Notes under the pieces: model-generated
What the model was told of the DNA's origin: nothing
The model's database searches: none
Seen by the model: the letters and a program-made list of their open reading frames with translations, nothing else
Assembly: GCA_016415585.1 (NCBI GenBank)
Contig: CP066552.1
Coordinates: 1,550,001 to 1,614,000 of the forward strand
Length of the DNA: 64,000 nucleotides
Source of the DNA: Pectobacterium carotovorum
GTDB lineage: Bacteria; Pseudomonadota; Gammaproteobacteria; Enterobacterales; Enterobacteriaceae
Direction of reading: 5' to 3'
Part shown: in pieces, positions 17,395-25,993 of the stretch
Layout: each line of letters opens with the position of its first letter
Numbering within the stretch: the stretch's first letter is position 1
Program-made: the position numbers and the translations under genes

Positions 17395-17446
17395 CACCCC
17401 TCTGGGGCCAACGCTTTGCGTTGTTCAAAACGCTAACCTTTTGTCC
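17395..17446. repeat. Double-hairpin repeat, copy 2
   Basis: Hairpin 1 is AACGC-TTT-GCGTT (17410-17422). Hairpin 2, which follows TTC, is weaker (AAAACG...CTTTT). The framework TGGGGCC and TTTTGTCC matches the other copies. Confidence 0.55.
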
Positions 17447-17496
17447 TGAAACTCGAATTATTTAGGGTATTTGCGGTAGGGAAATGGGGGGCGTGA

Positions 17497-17592
17497 GAAA
17501 AAGAAAAGCCAGCTCAAGGGAGATTGAGCTGGCCAAGGAGGTGGTTCCTAGTAGTATCACTACGCTTGTTTTTCGTTCTATGTTTTCTCAGC
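17497..17592 (-). ncRNA. cyaR: CyaR (RyeE) Hfq-binding small RNA
   Basis: The minus strand holds the signature AGGAACCACCTCCTT, followed by the terminator hairpin CCAGCTCAA...TTGAGCTGG and a T-rich tail. This matches E. coli CyaR, where the same AGGAACCACC core lies just before the final stem-loop. The 5' end GCTGAGAAAACATA also resembles the E. coli 5' end (GCTGAAAAACATAA). It sits next to trhP (yegQ), as in E. coli. CyaR represses mRNAs such as ompX, luxS and nadE by base pairing through the CCACCUCC region. The predicted start at 17592 agrees with its -10 and CRP site. Confidence 0.9.
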
Positions 17593-17598
17593 GACGCA

Positions 17599-17641
17599 AT
17601 ATTAACCACAAGACTGGCGAATTGATGTGATCTGTTTCTAA
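17599..17641 (-). promoter_or_regulatory. CRP-dependent promoter of cyaR
   Basis: On the minus strand TAATAT lies at -12 to -7 relative to a start at 17592. A CRP half-site TGTGA (read on the plus strand at 17626-17630) with its weaker partner gives a site centred at -41.5, the standard class II position. E. coli cyaR is activated by cAMP-CRP, so the arrangement is as expected. The second half-site (TCTAA) is degenerate. Confidence 0.7.
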
Positions 17642-17802
17642 TATTCGTAAAAAACCCCTGAGCTTTGTAACGATACCTTCGCGCGATTGACGTACCGAGT
17701 CGCGGTTGAGAAAGGTTGATAATAGGGGGGCATACGATAAGGAAGGGATTGCCTTGTGGGAGGCATTGCCGGATGTACGTGACATCCGGCGCTATTACCA
17801 GT

Positions 17803-19164
17803 TTATTCCGCGTTAGGATTACGCGTGGTGGTGCCCGGCAGATTGCGCAGCAGTAGCGCGTAATCCAGCGAGACATCGTCCGGCACGTGCAGATAGACGA
17901 TATGGCCGTTACCCGGTGCCACATCGGTCAGCTGCCCTTTGGTATTCTGCATAGATTCGATGGTGAATTGAATATTGCCGTTTGGCGTCATCATCTCCAC
18001 GCTGTCGCCGCAGGAAAACTTGTTCTTCACCTCGACTTCCGCCAGCCCATCGCGGCGCACGCCGGTGAATTCACCGACAAACTGCTGACGATCGGAAACG
18101 GAGTAGCCGTATTCGTAGTTCTGGTAATCTTCATGCACGTGGCGACGCAGGAAGCCTTCGGTGTAGCCACGGTGCGCCAAGCCTTCCAGCGTTTCCAGCA
18201 GCGTCGGATCGAACGGTTTCCCCGCGACGGCATCGTCAATGGCGCGGCGATACACCTGTGCGGTACGGGCACAGTAATAGAATGACTTGGTGCGGCCTTC
18301 GATTTTCAGCGAATGAACCTGCATTTGCGTCAGGCGCTCAACGTGCTGGATTGCACGCAGATCGCGGGAGTTCATGATGTAAGTGCCGTGCTCGTCTTCA
18401 AATGCGCTCATGTACTCGCCGGGGCGCAGGTTTTCTTCCAGCATAAAGACGTTGTCGGTCGGTTCGCCGATGCCCAGCGCAGGCTCAACGTTTTTCACCG
18501 CAATAGGTTCGTGCTGATGAACGATATTCCCGATGTCATCCTCTTTGCCTTCCTGAACCTTATATTCCCAGCGGCAGGCGTTGGTACAGGTGCCCTGATT
18601 CGGGTCGCGTTTATTGATGTAACCGGAAAGCAGGCAGCGGCCAGAGTAAGCCATGCACAGTGCGCCGTGAACGAAGATCTCCAGTTCCATATCTGGGACG
18701 TTCTGGCGGATTTCTGCAATCTCTTCCAGCGACAGTTCGCGGGAGAGAATCACGCGCGTCAGCCCCATCTGCTGCCAGAATTTCACCGTTGCCCAGTTGA
18801 CCGCGTTGGCCTGAACGGAAAGGTGAACATCCATCTGTGGGAAGTTTTCGCGTACCAGCATAATCAGGCCCGGATCGGACATGATCAGCGCATCCGGCCC
18901 CATTTCGATCACGGGTTGCAGATCGCGCAGGAAGGTTTTCAGTTTGGCATTGTGCGGCGCGATGTTAACGACGACATAGAATTTCTTGCCCAGCTCATGC
19001 GCTTCGTTAATGGCTTGCGCCAGCGTCTGATGGTTGAATTCGTTATTGCGCACGCGCAGGCTGTAGCGGGGTTGACCGGCATAAATCGCGTCCGCGCCAT
19101 AGGCAAAGGCGTAGCGCATATTTTTCAGCGTACCGGCCGGAGAAAGCAGTTCCGGTTTAAACAT
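17803..19164 (-). CDS. trhP: tRNA 5-hydroxyuridine modification protein TrhP (YegQ), U32 peptidase family
   Basis: TrhP is required, with prephenate, for oxygen-independent formation of 5-hydroxyuridine at the wobble base of tRNAs. This is the precursor of cmo5U/mcmo5U. The product is 453 residues, the E. coli length. It begins MFKPELLSPAGTLKNMRYAF and shows the U32 core. Four cysteines at about 170, 177, 193 and 197 (in HGALCMAYSGRC and NQGTCTNACRWEY) are the family's iron-sulfur ligands. The C-terminal beta-barrel domain (VGEFTGVRRDGLAEVEVKNK) completes it. It lies between cyaR and the hydroquinone reductase, on the same strand as both. Tandem FNR-like boxes lie 120-175 bases upstream, which would fit a role when oxygen is low. 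Confidence 0.93.
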   Translation of the reverse strand: MFKPELLSPAGTLKNMRYAFAYGADAIYAGQPRYSLRVRNNEFNHQTLAQAINEAHELGKKFYVVVNIAPHNAKLKTFLRDLQPVIEMGPDALIMSDPGLIMLVRENFPQMDVHLSVQANAVNWATVKFWQQMGLTRVILSRELSLEEIAEIRQNVPDMELEIFVHGALCMAYSGRCLLSGYINKRDPNQGTCTNACRWEYKVQEGKEDDIGNIVHQHEPIAVKNVEPALGIGEPTDNVFMLEENLRPGEYMSAFEDEHGTYIMNSRDLRAIQHVERLTQMQVHSLKIEGRTKSFYYCARTAQVYRRAIDDAVAGKPFDPTLLETLEGLAHRGYTEGFLRRHVHEDYQNYEYGYSVSDRQQFVGEFTGVRRDGLAEVEVKNKFSCGDSVEMMTPNGNIQFTIESMQNTKGQLTDVAPGNGHIVYLHVPDDVSLDYALLLRNLPGTTTRNPNAE

Positions 19165-19284
19165 GGTATCTCTCGATTCTGATCACAAGTCAGGCTGCTC
19201 CACGGCGGGAACAGTAAAGGCGGAGGATTCTAGCGCTAATAGGGGTAAATTGCAGTAGACGACACATGAAATGTGGGGCCTTTG

Positions 19285-19338
19285 TTTGACGTAAATCAAT
19301 CGTTTGACGTAAATCAATTTTTTGACCTAAATAAAGAA
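19285..19338. promoter_or_regulatory. 18-bp tandem repeat with two FNR-like boxes upstream of trhP
   Basis: An 18-bp unit, TTTGACGTAAATCAAT plus two bases, is repeated twice and followed by a degenerate third copy (TTTGACCTAAATAAAG). The first two each contain TTGACGTAAATCAA (19286-19299 and 19304-19317), one change from the FNR consensus TTGAT-N4-ATCAA. They lie upstream of trhP and beyond the stop of the preceding gene. FNR binding and the promoter they serve are inferred. No good -10 was found at the class II distance. Confidence 0.5.
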
Positions 19339-19376
19339 TGGCCTGCCATTAATGGAACAGGCCAGATAAGGTCGTA

Positions 19377-20336
19377 TTAACGCGTAGCGATACGGGATTT
19401 TCCGAACGTTTCGCGGTTGTGGAGCTGATATAAATCGACCTGTGGGCCAACCGGCACAATCTGCGTCGGGTTCAGCCAGGCAATACCGTAATAGCCTGCT
19501 TTGATGTGGTCGATATTGACCGTTTCTGCGACGCCCGGCCACTGGTACAGTTCACGCAGGTAGTTCGACAGGTTCGGGTAGTCGGCAATGCGCTTCAGGT
19601 TACATTTGAACGCGCCGTGGTAGGCCATGTCAAAACGCACCAGCGTCACAAACAGACGCCAGTCGGCCTCGGTCAGCGTGTCGCCGATGATATAACGATG
19701 GCTACCCAGATGATCGTCCAGTTCGTCCAGCGTGGCGAAGAGCGTGGTGACGGCATCGTTATAGTGTTCCTGCGTTTTGGCGAACCCGGTCTTATACACG
19801 CCGTTGTTGACGTTGTGGTACACGGTTTCGTTCCAGCGATCGATCTCGCTGCGCAGCTCTGACGGGTAGAAATCAAGGTGATTGCCGGTCAGGTCGTTAA
19901 ATTCGCTGTTCAACATGCGGATGATATCCGCCGATTCGTTATTCACGATGCGGCCTTCTACCCGATCCCACAGCACAGGGACCGATACCTTTCCGGTGTA
20001 GTCGGGCACGCTGGCGGTGTACAGCTGGTGCAGGTAGTTTATCTCACCCACATGCTCGCCGGCATCCTGTGGCGTGGCAAATTCCCAGCCGTTATCAGCG
20101 ATACGCGGGTTGGCAACGGAGAGGGAAATGATGTTCTCCAGCCCTTTCAGCTTGCGGAAAATCAGCGTGCGCGATGCCCACGGGCAGAGGTAGGAGACAA
20201 AAAGCTGGTAACGACCAGCCTCTGGCACCAGCTCGGTTTGCCGAAATTTGGTTTCTTCGCGGTGGAACGCCCCGTTTTTGATCTCTTCCGCTGCGACATC
20301 GCCATTAACCCATTTGCCATTCACTAAGCCTGACAT
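19377..20336 (-). CDS. Glutathionyl-hydroquinone reductase (Xi-class GST, YqjG-like)
   Basis: This 319-residue cytoplasmic protein belongs to the Xi-class glutathione S-transferases, which use a catalytic cysteine to reduce glutathionyl-hydroquinones. The active-site motif is SYLCPWASRT, with the Cys at residue 51. The thioredoxin-like domain ends in VPVLWDRVEGRIVNNESADI, and an all-helical C-terminal domain follows, including LTEADWRLFVTLVRFDMAYH. Length and motifs match E. coli YqjG, but paralogues occur in soft-rot bacteria, so I leave the symbol blank. It is a single-gene unit. A short hairpin just beyond its stop (GGCCTG...CAGGCC, 19339-19363) may be its terminator. Confidence 0.9.
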   Translation of the reverse strand: MSGLVNGKWVNGDVAAEEIKNGAFHREETKFRQTELVPEAGRYQLFVSYLCPWASRTLIFRKLKGLENIISLSVANPRIADNGWEFATPQDAGEHVGEINYLHQLYTASVPDYTGKVSVPVLWDRVEGRIVNNESADIIRMLNSEFNDLTGNHLDFYPSELRSEIDRWNETVYHNVNNGVYKTGFAKTQEHYNDAVTTLFATLDELDDHLGSHRYIIGDTLTEADWRLFVTLVRFDMAYHGAFKCNLKRIADYPNLSNYLRELYQWPGVAETVNIDHIKAGYYGIAWLNPTQIVPVGPQVDLYQLHNRETFGKSRIATR

Positions 20337-20565
20337 ACACTTTTCCCCTTATCCGTACTGTTGCAGGTGACCCCTGTCCCGCACGGTGTGCGAGGTGATA
20401 CCCGTTATTATTGTAGGCTTAAAAGAGTAACAGCCTTGGGAAAAGATAAAATGACAAAATTTTCATTAAGTCAGACAGTATTTTTGACCAGCATGGGAAG
20501 GGGCCGGGGAGCTAGAGCCTAATACCAGTCACTTAAGCATGGATTTACTCGCACAGTCCCTGTGC

Positions 20566-20615
20566 TCGCCCTGACGGGCTGCCACAAGCGGCATTTAAAA
20601 TGCGTTTGCATTTTA
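20566..20615. repeat. Double-hairpin repeat, copy 3
   Basis: Hairpin 1 is TGCC-ACAAGC-GGCA (20580-20593). Hairpin 2 is AAAATGC-GTTT-GCATTTT (20597-20614). It lies in the gap between the hydroquinone reductase and the acetyltransferase gene, immediately before a repeat of another family. Confidence 0.6.
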
Positions 20616-20623
20616 TAGGGGAA

Positions 20624-20679
20624 ACACGGTGAGGAGGTTCCCGCAGGGATGCCTCACACCGTGGTCGCCCCGGTATCTC
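20624..20679. repeat. CACGGTG-type palindromic repeat, copy 1
   Basis: The unit ACACGGTGAGGAGGTTC ... CACACCGTGGTCGCCC ... GTATC is related to 36903-36956. CACGGTG and CACCGTG at its ends pair. No coding potential is seen. Confidence 0.6.
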
Positions 20680-20703
20680 GATCCTTAAACGATCAACATT
20701 AGG

Positions 20704-21255
20704 CTAACGCTTAGCCGCCAGCAGGCCGTATAGCGCAGAGTCGGACACCTCTCCGTCCACGATCCACCGCTGCTTTAACAGCCCTTCCTGCGTGAATCCC
20801 AGTCGTTCCAGCGAGCGGGCTGAGGCCACATTGCGGGGATCGATTTCGGCTTCCAGTCGGCTGAGTCCCGCTGTTTCAAAGGCAAAATCCCGCAGCGCAG
20901 AGAGCGCCTCCGCCATATAGCCTTTGCCTTGCGCACTCGCCGCCAGACAGTAGCCGATTTCGGCGCGTTTAGACTCAATCTCAAGGTTGAACAGCACGCA
21001 GGTGCCGATCAGTTCTCCGCTCTCTTTAACTTCCAGACCTAGCTTCATGTGCTGCCCGGCGCACAGCGCGCTCCAGTGTTCGTCAATTGCGTCATGTGCC
21101 TGTTCGATGTGCTGCCAAGGCGGATGATTCCAGAAGCGCATCACAACCGAGTCGGACATAAAGGCGAATAGCGCAGGCGCATCATCACGATAGAGCGGAC
21201 GCAGCAGCAGGCGAGGTGTCTCGATTTTGGTGGTTTCGGAAAATAGCGCAGTCAT
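20704..21255 (-). CDS. GNAT-family N-acetyltransferase (RimJ/RimL type)
   Basis: A 183-residue acetyltransferase of the GNAT fold in the RimJ/RimL-like subgroup. It opens with ETPRLLLRPLYRDDAPALFA. The acetyl-CoA pyrophosphate loop is in LAASAQGKGYMAEAL (about residues 106-120). The conserved end shows RNVASARSLERLGFTQEGLL. These enzymes acetylate protein N-termini or small amines. The substrate here cannot be deduced. It lies 39 bases downstream of the hexapeptide acetyltransferase gene on the same strand, and both may be read through from the baeR side. Confidence 0.88.
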   Translation of the reverse strand: MTALFSETTKIETPRLLLRPLYRDDAPALFAFMSDSVVMRFWNHPPWQHIEQAHDAIDEHWSALCAGQHMKLGLEVKESGELIGTCVLFNLEIESKRAEIGYCLAASAQGKGYMAEALSALRDFAFETAGLSRLEAEIDPRNVASARSLERLGFTQEGLLKQRWIVDGEVSDSALYGLLAAKR

Positions 21256-21294
21256 TAGCGTGGGAGCCTCTTCTTCGTGTGGAATGGAAAACGG

Positions 21295-21939
21295 TTACTC
21301 TGGCAGATAGCCAGCTTGCAGTGCCGCAATATCGCCAGCCGTGATGGTTTCCAGATGACGCGTGATTTTTTCTATCGGCCAGTCCCACCAGCACAGCGTT
21401 TCCAGTGCATCGATGACATCCGGCGCAAAACGGGATTTAAGGATTTTGGCCGGATTGCCGCCAACGACCGTATAAGCGGGCACATCGGCGGTGACCACGG
21501 CACGTGACGCAATGATGGCGCCATTTCCAATGCGGATACCGGGCATGATCAGCGCGTCATAGCCAATCCAGACATCGTTGCCGATGAGGGTGTCACCTTT
21601 GTAAGGCAGATCGCCGGGCTTGGGCGTCACTTTCTCCCAGCCGTTGCCAAAAATCTGAAACGGGTAAGTCGACAGGCCGGAAAGCCGATGATTAGCACCG
21701 TTCATGATAAATTTTGCGCCACGCGCGATAGCGCAAAACTTACCGATGATTAATTTATCGCCGAGAAACGGATAGTGGTAGAGCACATTTTGCTCGAAAT
21801 TTTCCGCACCATCGGGATCGTCATAATAGGTGTAGTCGCCAATTTCAATATTCGGGTTGGTGACAACGTTCTTGATGAAGCACACTTGGGGGAAACCGGC
21901 CATGGGGTAGTGGTTATCAGGGTCTGGTCCGTTCAACAT
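21295..21939 (-). CDS. Hexapeptide-repeat acetyltransferase of the Vat/CatB (xenobiotic) class
   Basis: This protein of about 214 residues has the left-handed beta-helix of the xenobiotic acetyltransferases. Diagnostic stretches are [37 protein letters not shown] with the catalytic His, [20 protein letters not shown], and [12 protein letters not shown]. It resembles Vat streptogramin A acetyltransferases along its whole length. Chromosomal members in enterobacteria are widespread and their natural substrate is uncertain, so resistance should not be assumed. The frame opens at 21948, but the ATG at 21939 ([13 protein letters not shown]) has GGAG in front and matches the family start. It follows baeR directly and may be part of that transcript. 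Confidence 0.85.
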   Translation of the reverse strand: MLNGPDPDNHYPMAGFPQVCFIKNVVTNPNIEIGDYTYYDDPDGAENFEQNVLYHYPFLGDKLIIGKFCAIARGAKFIMNGANHRLSGLSTYPFQIFGNGWEKVTPKPGDLPYKGDTLIGNDVWIGYDALIMPGIRIGNGAIIASRAVVTADVPAYTVVGGNPAKILKSRFAPDVIDALETLCWWDWPIEKITRHLETITAGDIAALQAGYLPE

Positions 21940-21969
21940 GGTCTCCATAACATCATAAGGCGGTGGGTG

Positions 21970-22698
21970 TTACACCTCATTACAGGGCGCGGCTTCCCAG
22001 CGATAGCCGATGCCGTATACCGTGCGGATAAATGAGGTCTCTTCGTCCAGCTGTTCCAGCTTGCGACGCAGATTTTTGATGTGGCTATCGATGGTGCGAT
22101 CGGTCACGACGCGATAATCGTCGTAGAGCTTATCCAGCAGCGCCTCGCGAGAAAATACCTTGCCCGGCTCGGTGGAGAGCGTCTTGAGCAGGCGAAACTC
22201 TGCTGGCGTCAGGTCAAGGTTCTGCCCCAGATAGCTGGCCTGAAAGCCGCTTTTATCAATCAACAGGGCCGTTTCGGTTTTCTCTGCGGCTTTCAGCCCG
22301 TCATTTTGCCAGCCGCAGCGGCGCAGCAGCGTTCTGACGCGCACGACCACTTCGCGCGGGCTGAAGGGCTTACAAATATAGTCGTCGGCACCAATTTCCA
22401 GCCCCAGCAGGCGATCGATCTCTTCGCTGCGGGCGGTGACCATAATAATCGGCACGTTGGAAAACTGGCGGATGGTGCGGCAGAGCGTCAGGCCGTCGCA
22501 GCCCGGCAGCATTAAATCCAGCAAAATGAGTGAAGGAGAATGCTGCCGCACCCACTCGACGACATCGTTGCCATTGGGCAGCCAGTGCGTGGCATAGTCC
22601 GCTGCCTGAAGGTAATCCACCAGCAGTTGCCCCAATTTGGGCTCATCTTCGACGATCAGAATCGGTGATGCCATAGCGAAATCGGGTGCGGTTGTCAT
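21970..22698 (-). CDS. baeR: Response regulator BaeR
   Basis: BaeR is the OmpR-family regulator that, when phosphorylated by BaeS, activates mdtABCD, acrD and spy-type envelope-stress genes. The 242-residue protein has a receiver domain ([18 protein letters not shown]) with the phosphoacceptor Asp at about residue 61 in [11 protein letters not shown]. It also has a C-terminal winged helix ([13 protein letters not shown] ... [20 protein letters not shown] ... [12 protein letters not shown]). It is closely similar to E. coli BaeR throughout. It ends the mdtABCD-baeSR unit, 25 bases after baeS. Confidence 0.95.
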   Translation of the reverse strand: MTTAPDFAMASPILIVEDEPKLGQLLVDYLQAADYATHWLPNGNDVVEWVRQHSPSLILLDLMLPGCDGLTLCRTIRQFSNVPIIMVTARSEEIDRLLGLEIGADDYICKPFSPREVVVRVRTLLRRCGWQNDGLKAAEKTETALLIDKSGFQASYLGQNLDLTPAEFRLLKTLSTEPGKVFSREALLDKLYDDYRVVTDRTIDSHIKNLRRKLEQLDEETSFIRTVYGIGYRWEAAPCNEV

Positions 22699-22723
22699 AG
22701 CTCTGCTTATTTAGGTGTGGATC

Positions 22724-24091
22724 TTAATCAGATTCGTGCAAGGGAAGCTCGATGGTAATCATCACTCCCCCTAATGGCGAATGTTCAGCATACAGCCGTC
22801 CGCTATGCGCCTCAACGATATTATTGCAGATCGCCAACCCCAGCCCGGAGCCGCCGCTGGCGCGGTTACGCGAACTTTCTGCACGGTAAAAGCGCTCGAA
22901 AATCAGCGTGAGCTGTTCGTCGGTCACGCCGGGGGCGCTGTCCTGCCAGATAATCGCCCAGCGTTTATGCTGCTGAATAACCGTAATGGTCAACTGACCC
23001 TGCTCATCCGTGTAGCGCAGGCTGTTTTCCAGCAAATTGTTAAATAGCTGACTCAGCCGGTCCGGATCACCAAAAACGCCAGCCTGAGTCGGTAAATCGG
23101 TGGTGAGCGTAATCTGCTTTTTCTGGAAACGCTCATGAAACGCGGCGATAGCAATATGCAGAATTTGCACCACGTCTACTGCCGTTTTGCGGTAGGCCAG
23201 TGCCCCGCGATCGGACAGGGTGAGCTGATGCAGATCGTCCACCAGTTTGGTGAGCGTCGCGACTTCAGACTGGAGCGAATGCAGAGAATTCGAGTCGGGC
23301 TTGCGCACGCCATCCTGCAAGGCTTCCAGCTCGCCACGCAGCACCGCCAGCGGCGTTCTTAACTCGTGAGAGACATCGGCCATAAACGCGCGACGGGACT
23401 GCTCATTTTTTTCCAGCGTGATGGCTAGCTGGTTGAAGTCTTGCGCCAGCCTGCCCAGTTCATCGTGCGAGCTTGCCGTCACGCGCGTACTGAAATCCCC
23501 CGATGCCAAACTGTGCATGCCGTTGACCAGCCGCTTGACGGGCGCGAGCAGGCCACGTGCGGTGAGCCAGGTGGCGATAATCGCGAGCAGCGTCGAGAGT
23601 GCGACAATCAGCCAACTGGTACGCTGTTGCTGTTGATCGAAGCTGATGTCGGCGTTGCGGGTCAGGCGTTCAACGGGCGAGGCGACAATCCAACCGACCG
23701 TTTGATTTTGCACCTCAATCGGCTGCCAGGTGCCTTCGTTCGGGATGGGAGCGGGAGAGCCAAACAGTTTGCGTTTACCAGTATCGAGCACCCAAAGCCG
23801 GACTCGCCATCCTTGCATGCTGTTGTCGGTGTCGTTGTTTTGATCCAGCGAGTGCAGCATCTTGAACACCAGACGTTCATTGTTACGCAGGAATGACCAG
23901 TTGCCGTGCTGCTGATATTGTTCTGCCAGCGCATCGCGCAGTTGCGTGACCCGCTGTTCGTTGCCGCGCTTAATGTAGTCGATAAAACCGCGCTCGAAGC
24001 TGGCGCGCACACCCCAGTGCATGGTAATCAGCACCAGCATGCAGGTGGCGAAAATCGCGAGAAACAGTTTAGCGGTGATTCCGAATTTCAT
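22724..24091 (-). CDS. baeS: Sensor histidine kinase BaeS
   Basis: BaeS is the inner-membrane sensor of envelope stress (indole, flavonoids, tannin, metals in E. coli). The 455-residue protein has a first transmembrane helix (LFLAIFATCMLVLITM, about 9-24), a periplasmic loop, a second helix (LIVALSTLLAIIATWLTARG) and a HAMP linker. The dimerisation helix carries the phosphorylated His in DVSHELRTPLAVLRGE. The ATPase domain shows NNLLENSLRYTDEQ, the GGSGLGLAICNNIVEAH box and a C-terminal MITIELPL. It lies 7 bases after mdtD and 25 before baeR, as in the E. coli operon. Confidence 0.94.
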   Translation of the reverse strand: MKFGITAKLFLAIFATCMLVLITMHWGVRASFERGFIDYIKRGNEQRVTQLRDALAEQYQQHGNWSFLRNNERLVFKMLHSLDQNNDTDNSMQGWRVRLWVLDTGKRKLFGSPAPIPNEGTWQPIEVQNQTVGWIVASPVERLTRNADISFDQQQQRTSWLIVALSTLLAIIATWLTARGLLAPVKRLVNGMHSLASGDFSTRVTASSHDELGRLAQDFNQLAITLEKNEQSRRAFMADVSHELRTPLAVLRGELEALQDGVRKPDSNSLHSLQSEVATLTKLVDDLHQLTLSDRGALAYRKTAVDVVQILHIAIAAFHERFQKKQITLTTDLPTQAGVFGDPDRLSQLFNNLLENSLRYTDEQGQLTITVIQQHKRWAIIWQDSAPGVTDEQLTLIFERFYRAESSRNRASGGSGLGLAICNNIVEAHSGRLYAEHSPLGGVMITIELPLHESD

Positions 24092-24098
24092 GACGACC

Positions 24099-25499
24099 TC
24101 ACGATTTACGCGGCAGCGTTGACTGCTTGACGCTGTCCATTGGCACGCGATTAAAAATCAACACGGGCAGGGCGATGATAACGATCATGCTGAGATAGGT
24201 GTAAATAAACACCGTATGTGTTTCCGTGCCTCCCGCCGCCATGTGCGGCTGAGAAAACATCCCCAGCAGAATGCCTGCGATGCTGACGCCGAGGCTGGTG
24301 GACAACTGCATGGTCATCGACAGCAGGCTATTGCCGCCGCTGGCGAGCGTATCCGGCAGATCCTTCAACGTCAGCGTGTTCATGGTGGAGAAGCGAACGG
24401 CGTTCACCGTGCCGAGGAAGAACAGCACAATCGGGATCATCCAGATCCATTTCATTAGCGCAACCAGTGCAAACAGCGCCGTAATCAGCGCCAGCAACAG
24501 CGTGGAGGTAATCAGCACGCGGCGGTAGCCGAATCGGTTGACGACCTGCACCACGATCCGCTTCATTCCCATGCTGCCTAGCACCATTGGCACCATCATC
24601 AGCCCGGCGTGGAACGGAGAAAACCCCATTCCCAACTGTAAAAACAGCGGCGTCATAAACGGCAACATGCCGCTGCCGATGCGGGCCAATAGCCCGCCTG
24701 TCAGGCCGATAGAAAAGGTGGATGTGTCGAACAGATGCAGGTTAAACAGCGCCCGTTTGTTGTGGCGGGCGTGCAGCCAGTAGCTCAATAGCGCGATCAG
24801 CCCGACGGCGATTAACGCGAAAATGGCAATTGGCGGAATGCCCAGACTGCGGTTGCCGTCCAGCGCCAATGTCAGTGTGGCCATGCCGACGGCAAGCCAG
24901 AGGAAGCCGCTGATATCGAAGCGTTGGGTGCGCATGGTGTAATTGGGCATCAGGAACCAGGTTGCCAGCGCGCCGATAATGCCGACCGGCAGATTGATGA
25001 GAAAAATCCAGTGCCAGCTGGCGTATTCCACCAGAAAGCCGCCGAGCGCGGGCCCCATTAGTGGGCCAATTTGGCCGGGCAGCGTCACGAATGTCATCGC
25101 CGCCATATACTGATCACGTGGGACGATCTTCATCACTGTCAGGCGGCCTACCGGCACCATCATCGCGCCGCCGACGCCCTGAATGACGCGTGAAATCAGC
25201 AGTTCGTTCAGCGTTTCCGAACGGGCGCACAGCAGCGACCCGAGCGTAAACAGCAGAATTGCGGCGAAAAAGATGTTCTTCACGCCGATGCGGTCCGCTA
25301 GCCAGCCGCTGGCGGGCAGCATCACCGCGACGGTCAGCACATAGGAAACAATCACCGAATGCATATGCAGCGGGCTTTCATTCAGACTCGCCGCCATCGA
25401 AGGCAACGCGGTATTCACGATGGTGGTGTCCAGCGTCTGCATAAAAAAGCCAAAGGCAACAATCCAGAGCTGCCAGCGGACGGAGGCTGGTTGGGTCAT
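24099..25499 (-). CDS. mdtD: MFS transporter MdtD (DHA2 type)
   Basis: MdtD is a 14-helix DHA2-class major facilitator encoded with the MdtABC pump. In E. coli it is not needed for the pump and has been linked to citrate/iron-citrate export. The product is 466 residues. It shows the DHA2 features [19 protein letters not shown] in helix 1, the motif A region [15 protein letters not shown], and [17 protein letters not shown] in helix 4. In E. coli mdtD follows mdtC directly. Here 494 bases containing a palindromic repeat separate them, so mdtD-baeSR may be transcribed or translated less efficiently from the mdtA promoter, or may have a new one. Confidence 0.93.
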   Translation of the reverse strand: MTQPASVRWQLWIVAFGFFMQTLDTTIVNTALPSMAASLNESPLHMHSVIVSYVLTVAVMLPASGWLADRIGVKNIFFAAILLFTLGSLLCARSETLNELLISRVIQGVGGAMMVPVGRLTVMKIVPRDQYMAAMTFVTLPGQIGPLMGPALGGFLVEYASWHWIFLINLPVGIIGALATWFLMPNYTMRTQRFDISGFLWLAVGMATLTLALDGNRSLGIPPIAIFALIAVGLIALLSYWLHARHNKRALFNLHLFDTSTFSIGLTGGLLARIGSGMLPFMTPLFLQLGMGFSPFHAGLMMVPMVLGSMGMKRIVVQVVNRFGYRRVLITSTLLLALITALFALVALMKWIWMIPIVLFFLGTVNAVRFSTMNTLTLKDLPDTLASGGNSLLSMTMQLSTSLGVSIAGILLGMFSQPHMAAGGTETHTVFIYTYLSMIVIIALPVLIFNRVPMDSVKQSTLPRKS

Positions 25500-25602
25500 C
25501 TTTCATGACCCTCTGGATTGTTGGATATATTCGGCATAGTTGGTGGTGTCCTCACATTTCGCATGGTGCTCTCAAAGCACGAATATTATTATCTCGGAGA
25601 GG

Positions 25603-25942
25603 TTTCGTGCGCTTAACATTTGTTTTTCTCTGCATGCTTTCCGTATGCGCACGACACAGGGGCGCTCAGTCGCCGCCGCCCTGTGAACCCAGGCTGTTTG
25701 GCGGGAAATGATGCCGCTTCGCGATTCCTTCGTCGTCAATGCTCTCCTGTTCGGACCGCCGCTGACGCGCCGGGAGCGCGTCACTGGCGGCCCGTAAAGA
25801 GGCGGCTTTCGGCGAAGGCACCGCGTAGCGGTACAATTTAGCGCCAAAAGCCAGGGTTCCAAGGGCGACGGCAATTGAGCCGCCCTTGGTCGGGCGCGTT
25901 CGGGGCGCTATTAGAAAAACGGTGAAGCTTGAGCGCACGAAA
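25603..25942. repeat. TTTCGTGCGC-bounded modular palindromic element, copy A
   Basis: The element is bounded by perfect 10-bp inverted ends, TTTCGTGCGC (25603-25612) and GCGCACGAAA (25933-25942). The left arm X holds a hairpin at 25655-25685 and the block TTTGGCGGGAAATGATGCCG. The core hairpin GACGCGC-CGGGA-GCGCGTC with outer CCGCC/GGCGG spans 25757-25790. The right arm Z holds the hairpin CCAAGGGCG...CGCCCTTGG (25859-25889). Arm X is shared with copy B and arm Z with copy C. It lies inside the mdtC-mdtD gap. No ORF of note. Confidence 0.8.
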
Positions 25943-25993
25943 TATCCCCATAAATAGCATATTAATTAGATAGCTAACGTTAATCCTATTCCG

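Larger units (their letters stand above)
17210..17470. repeat. Intergenic palindromic repeat element carrying two double-hairpin units
   Basis: The element starts ATACTTCAAGTTGCATGTGC and ends CTCGAATTATTTAGGGTAT. Its ends are imperfect inverted repeats of each other. Short forms with these ends are widespread in soft-rot enterobacteria and Serratia/Yersinia relatives (from memory). The left end reappears alone at 33478-33505. Two copies of the double-hairpin unit lie inside it (17268-17320 and 17395-17446). An 89-codon open frame spans it but is a by-product of the repeat, not a gene. Confidence 0.7.

Noticed and set aside
17268..17450. CRISPR-like spaced repeats
   Set aside because: The repeated units are palindromic intergenic elements with no regular spacers and no cas genes in the window.
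17196..17465. 89-codon open frame
   Set aside because: It coincides with an intergenic palindromic repeat and contains two copies of the double-hairpin unit, so it is not a protein gene.
18313..19182. 289-codon open frame antisense to trhP
   Set aside because: It lies wholly opposite a well-conserved gene, has no family resemblance, and reads like the complement of GC-rich coding sequence.
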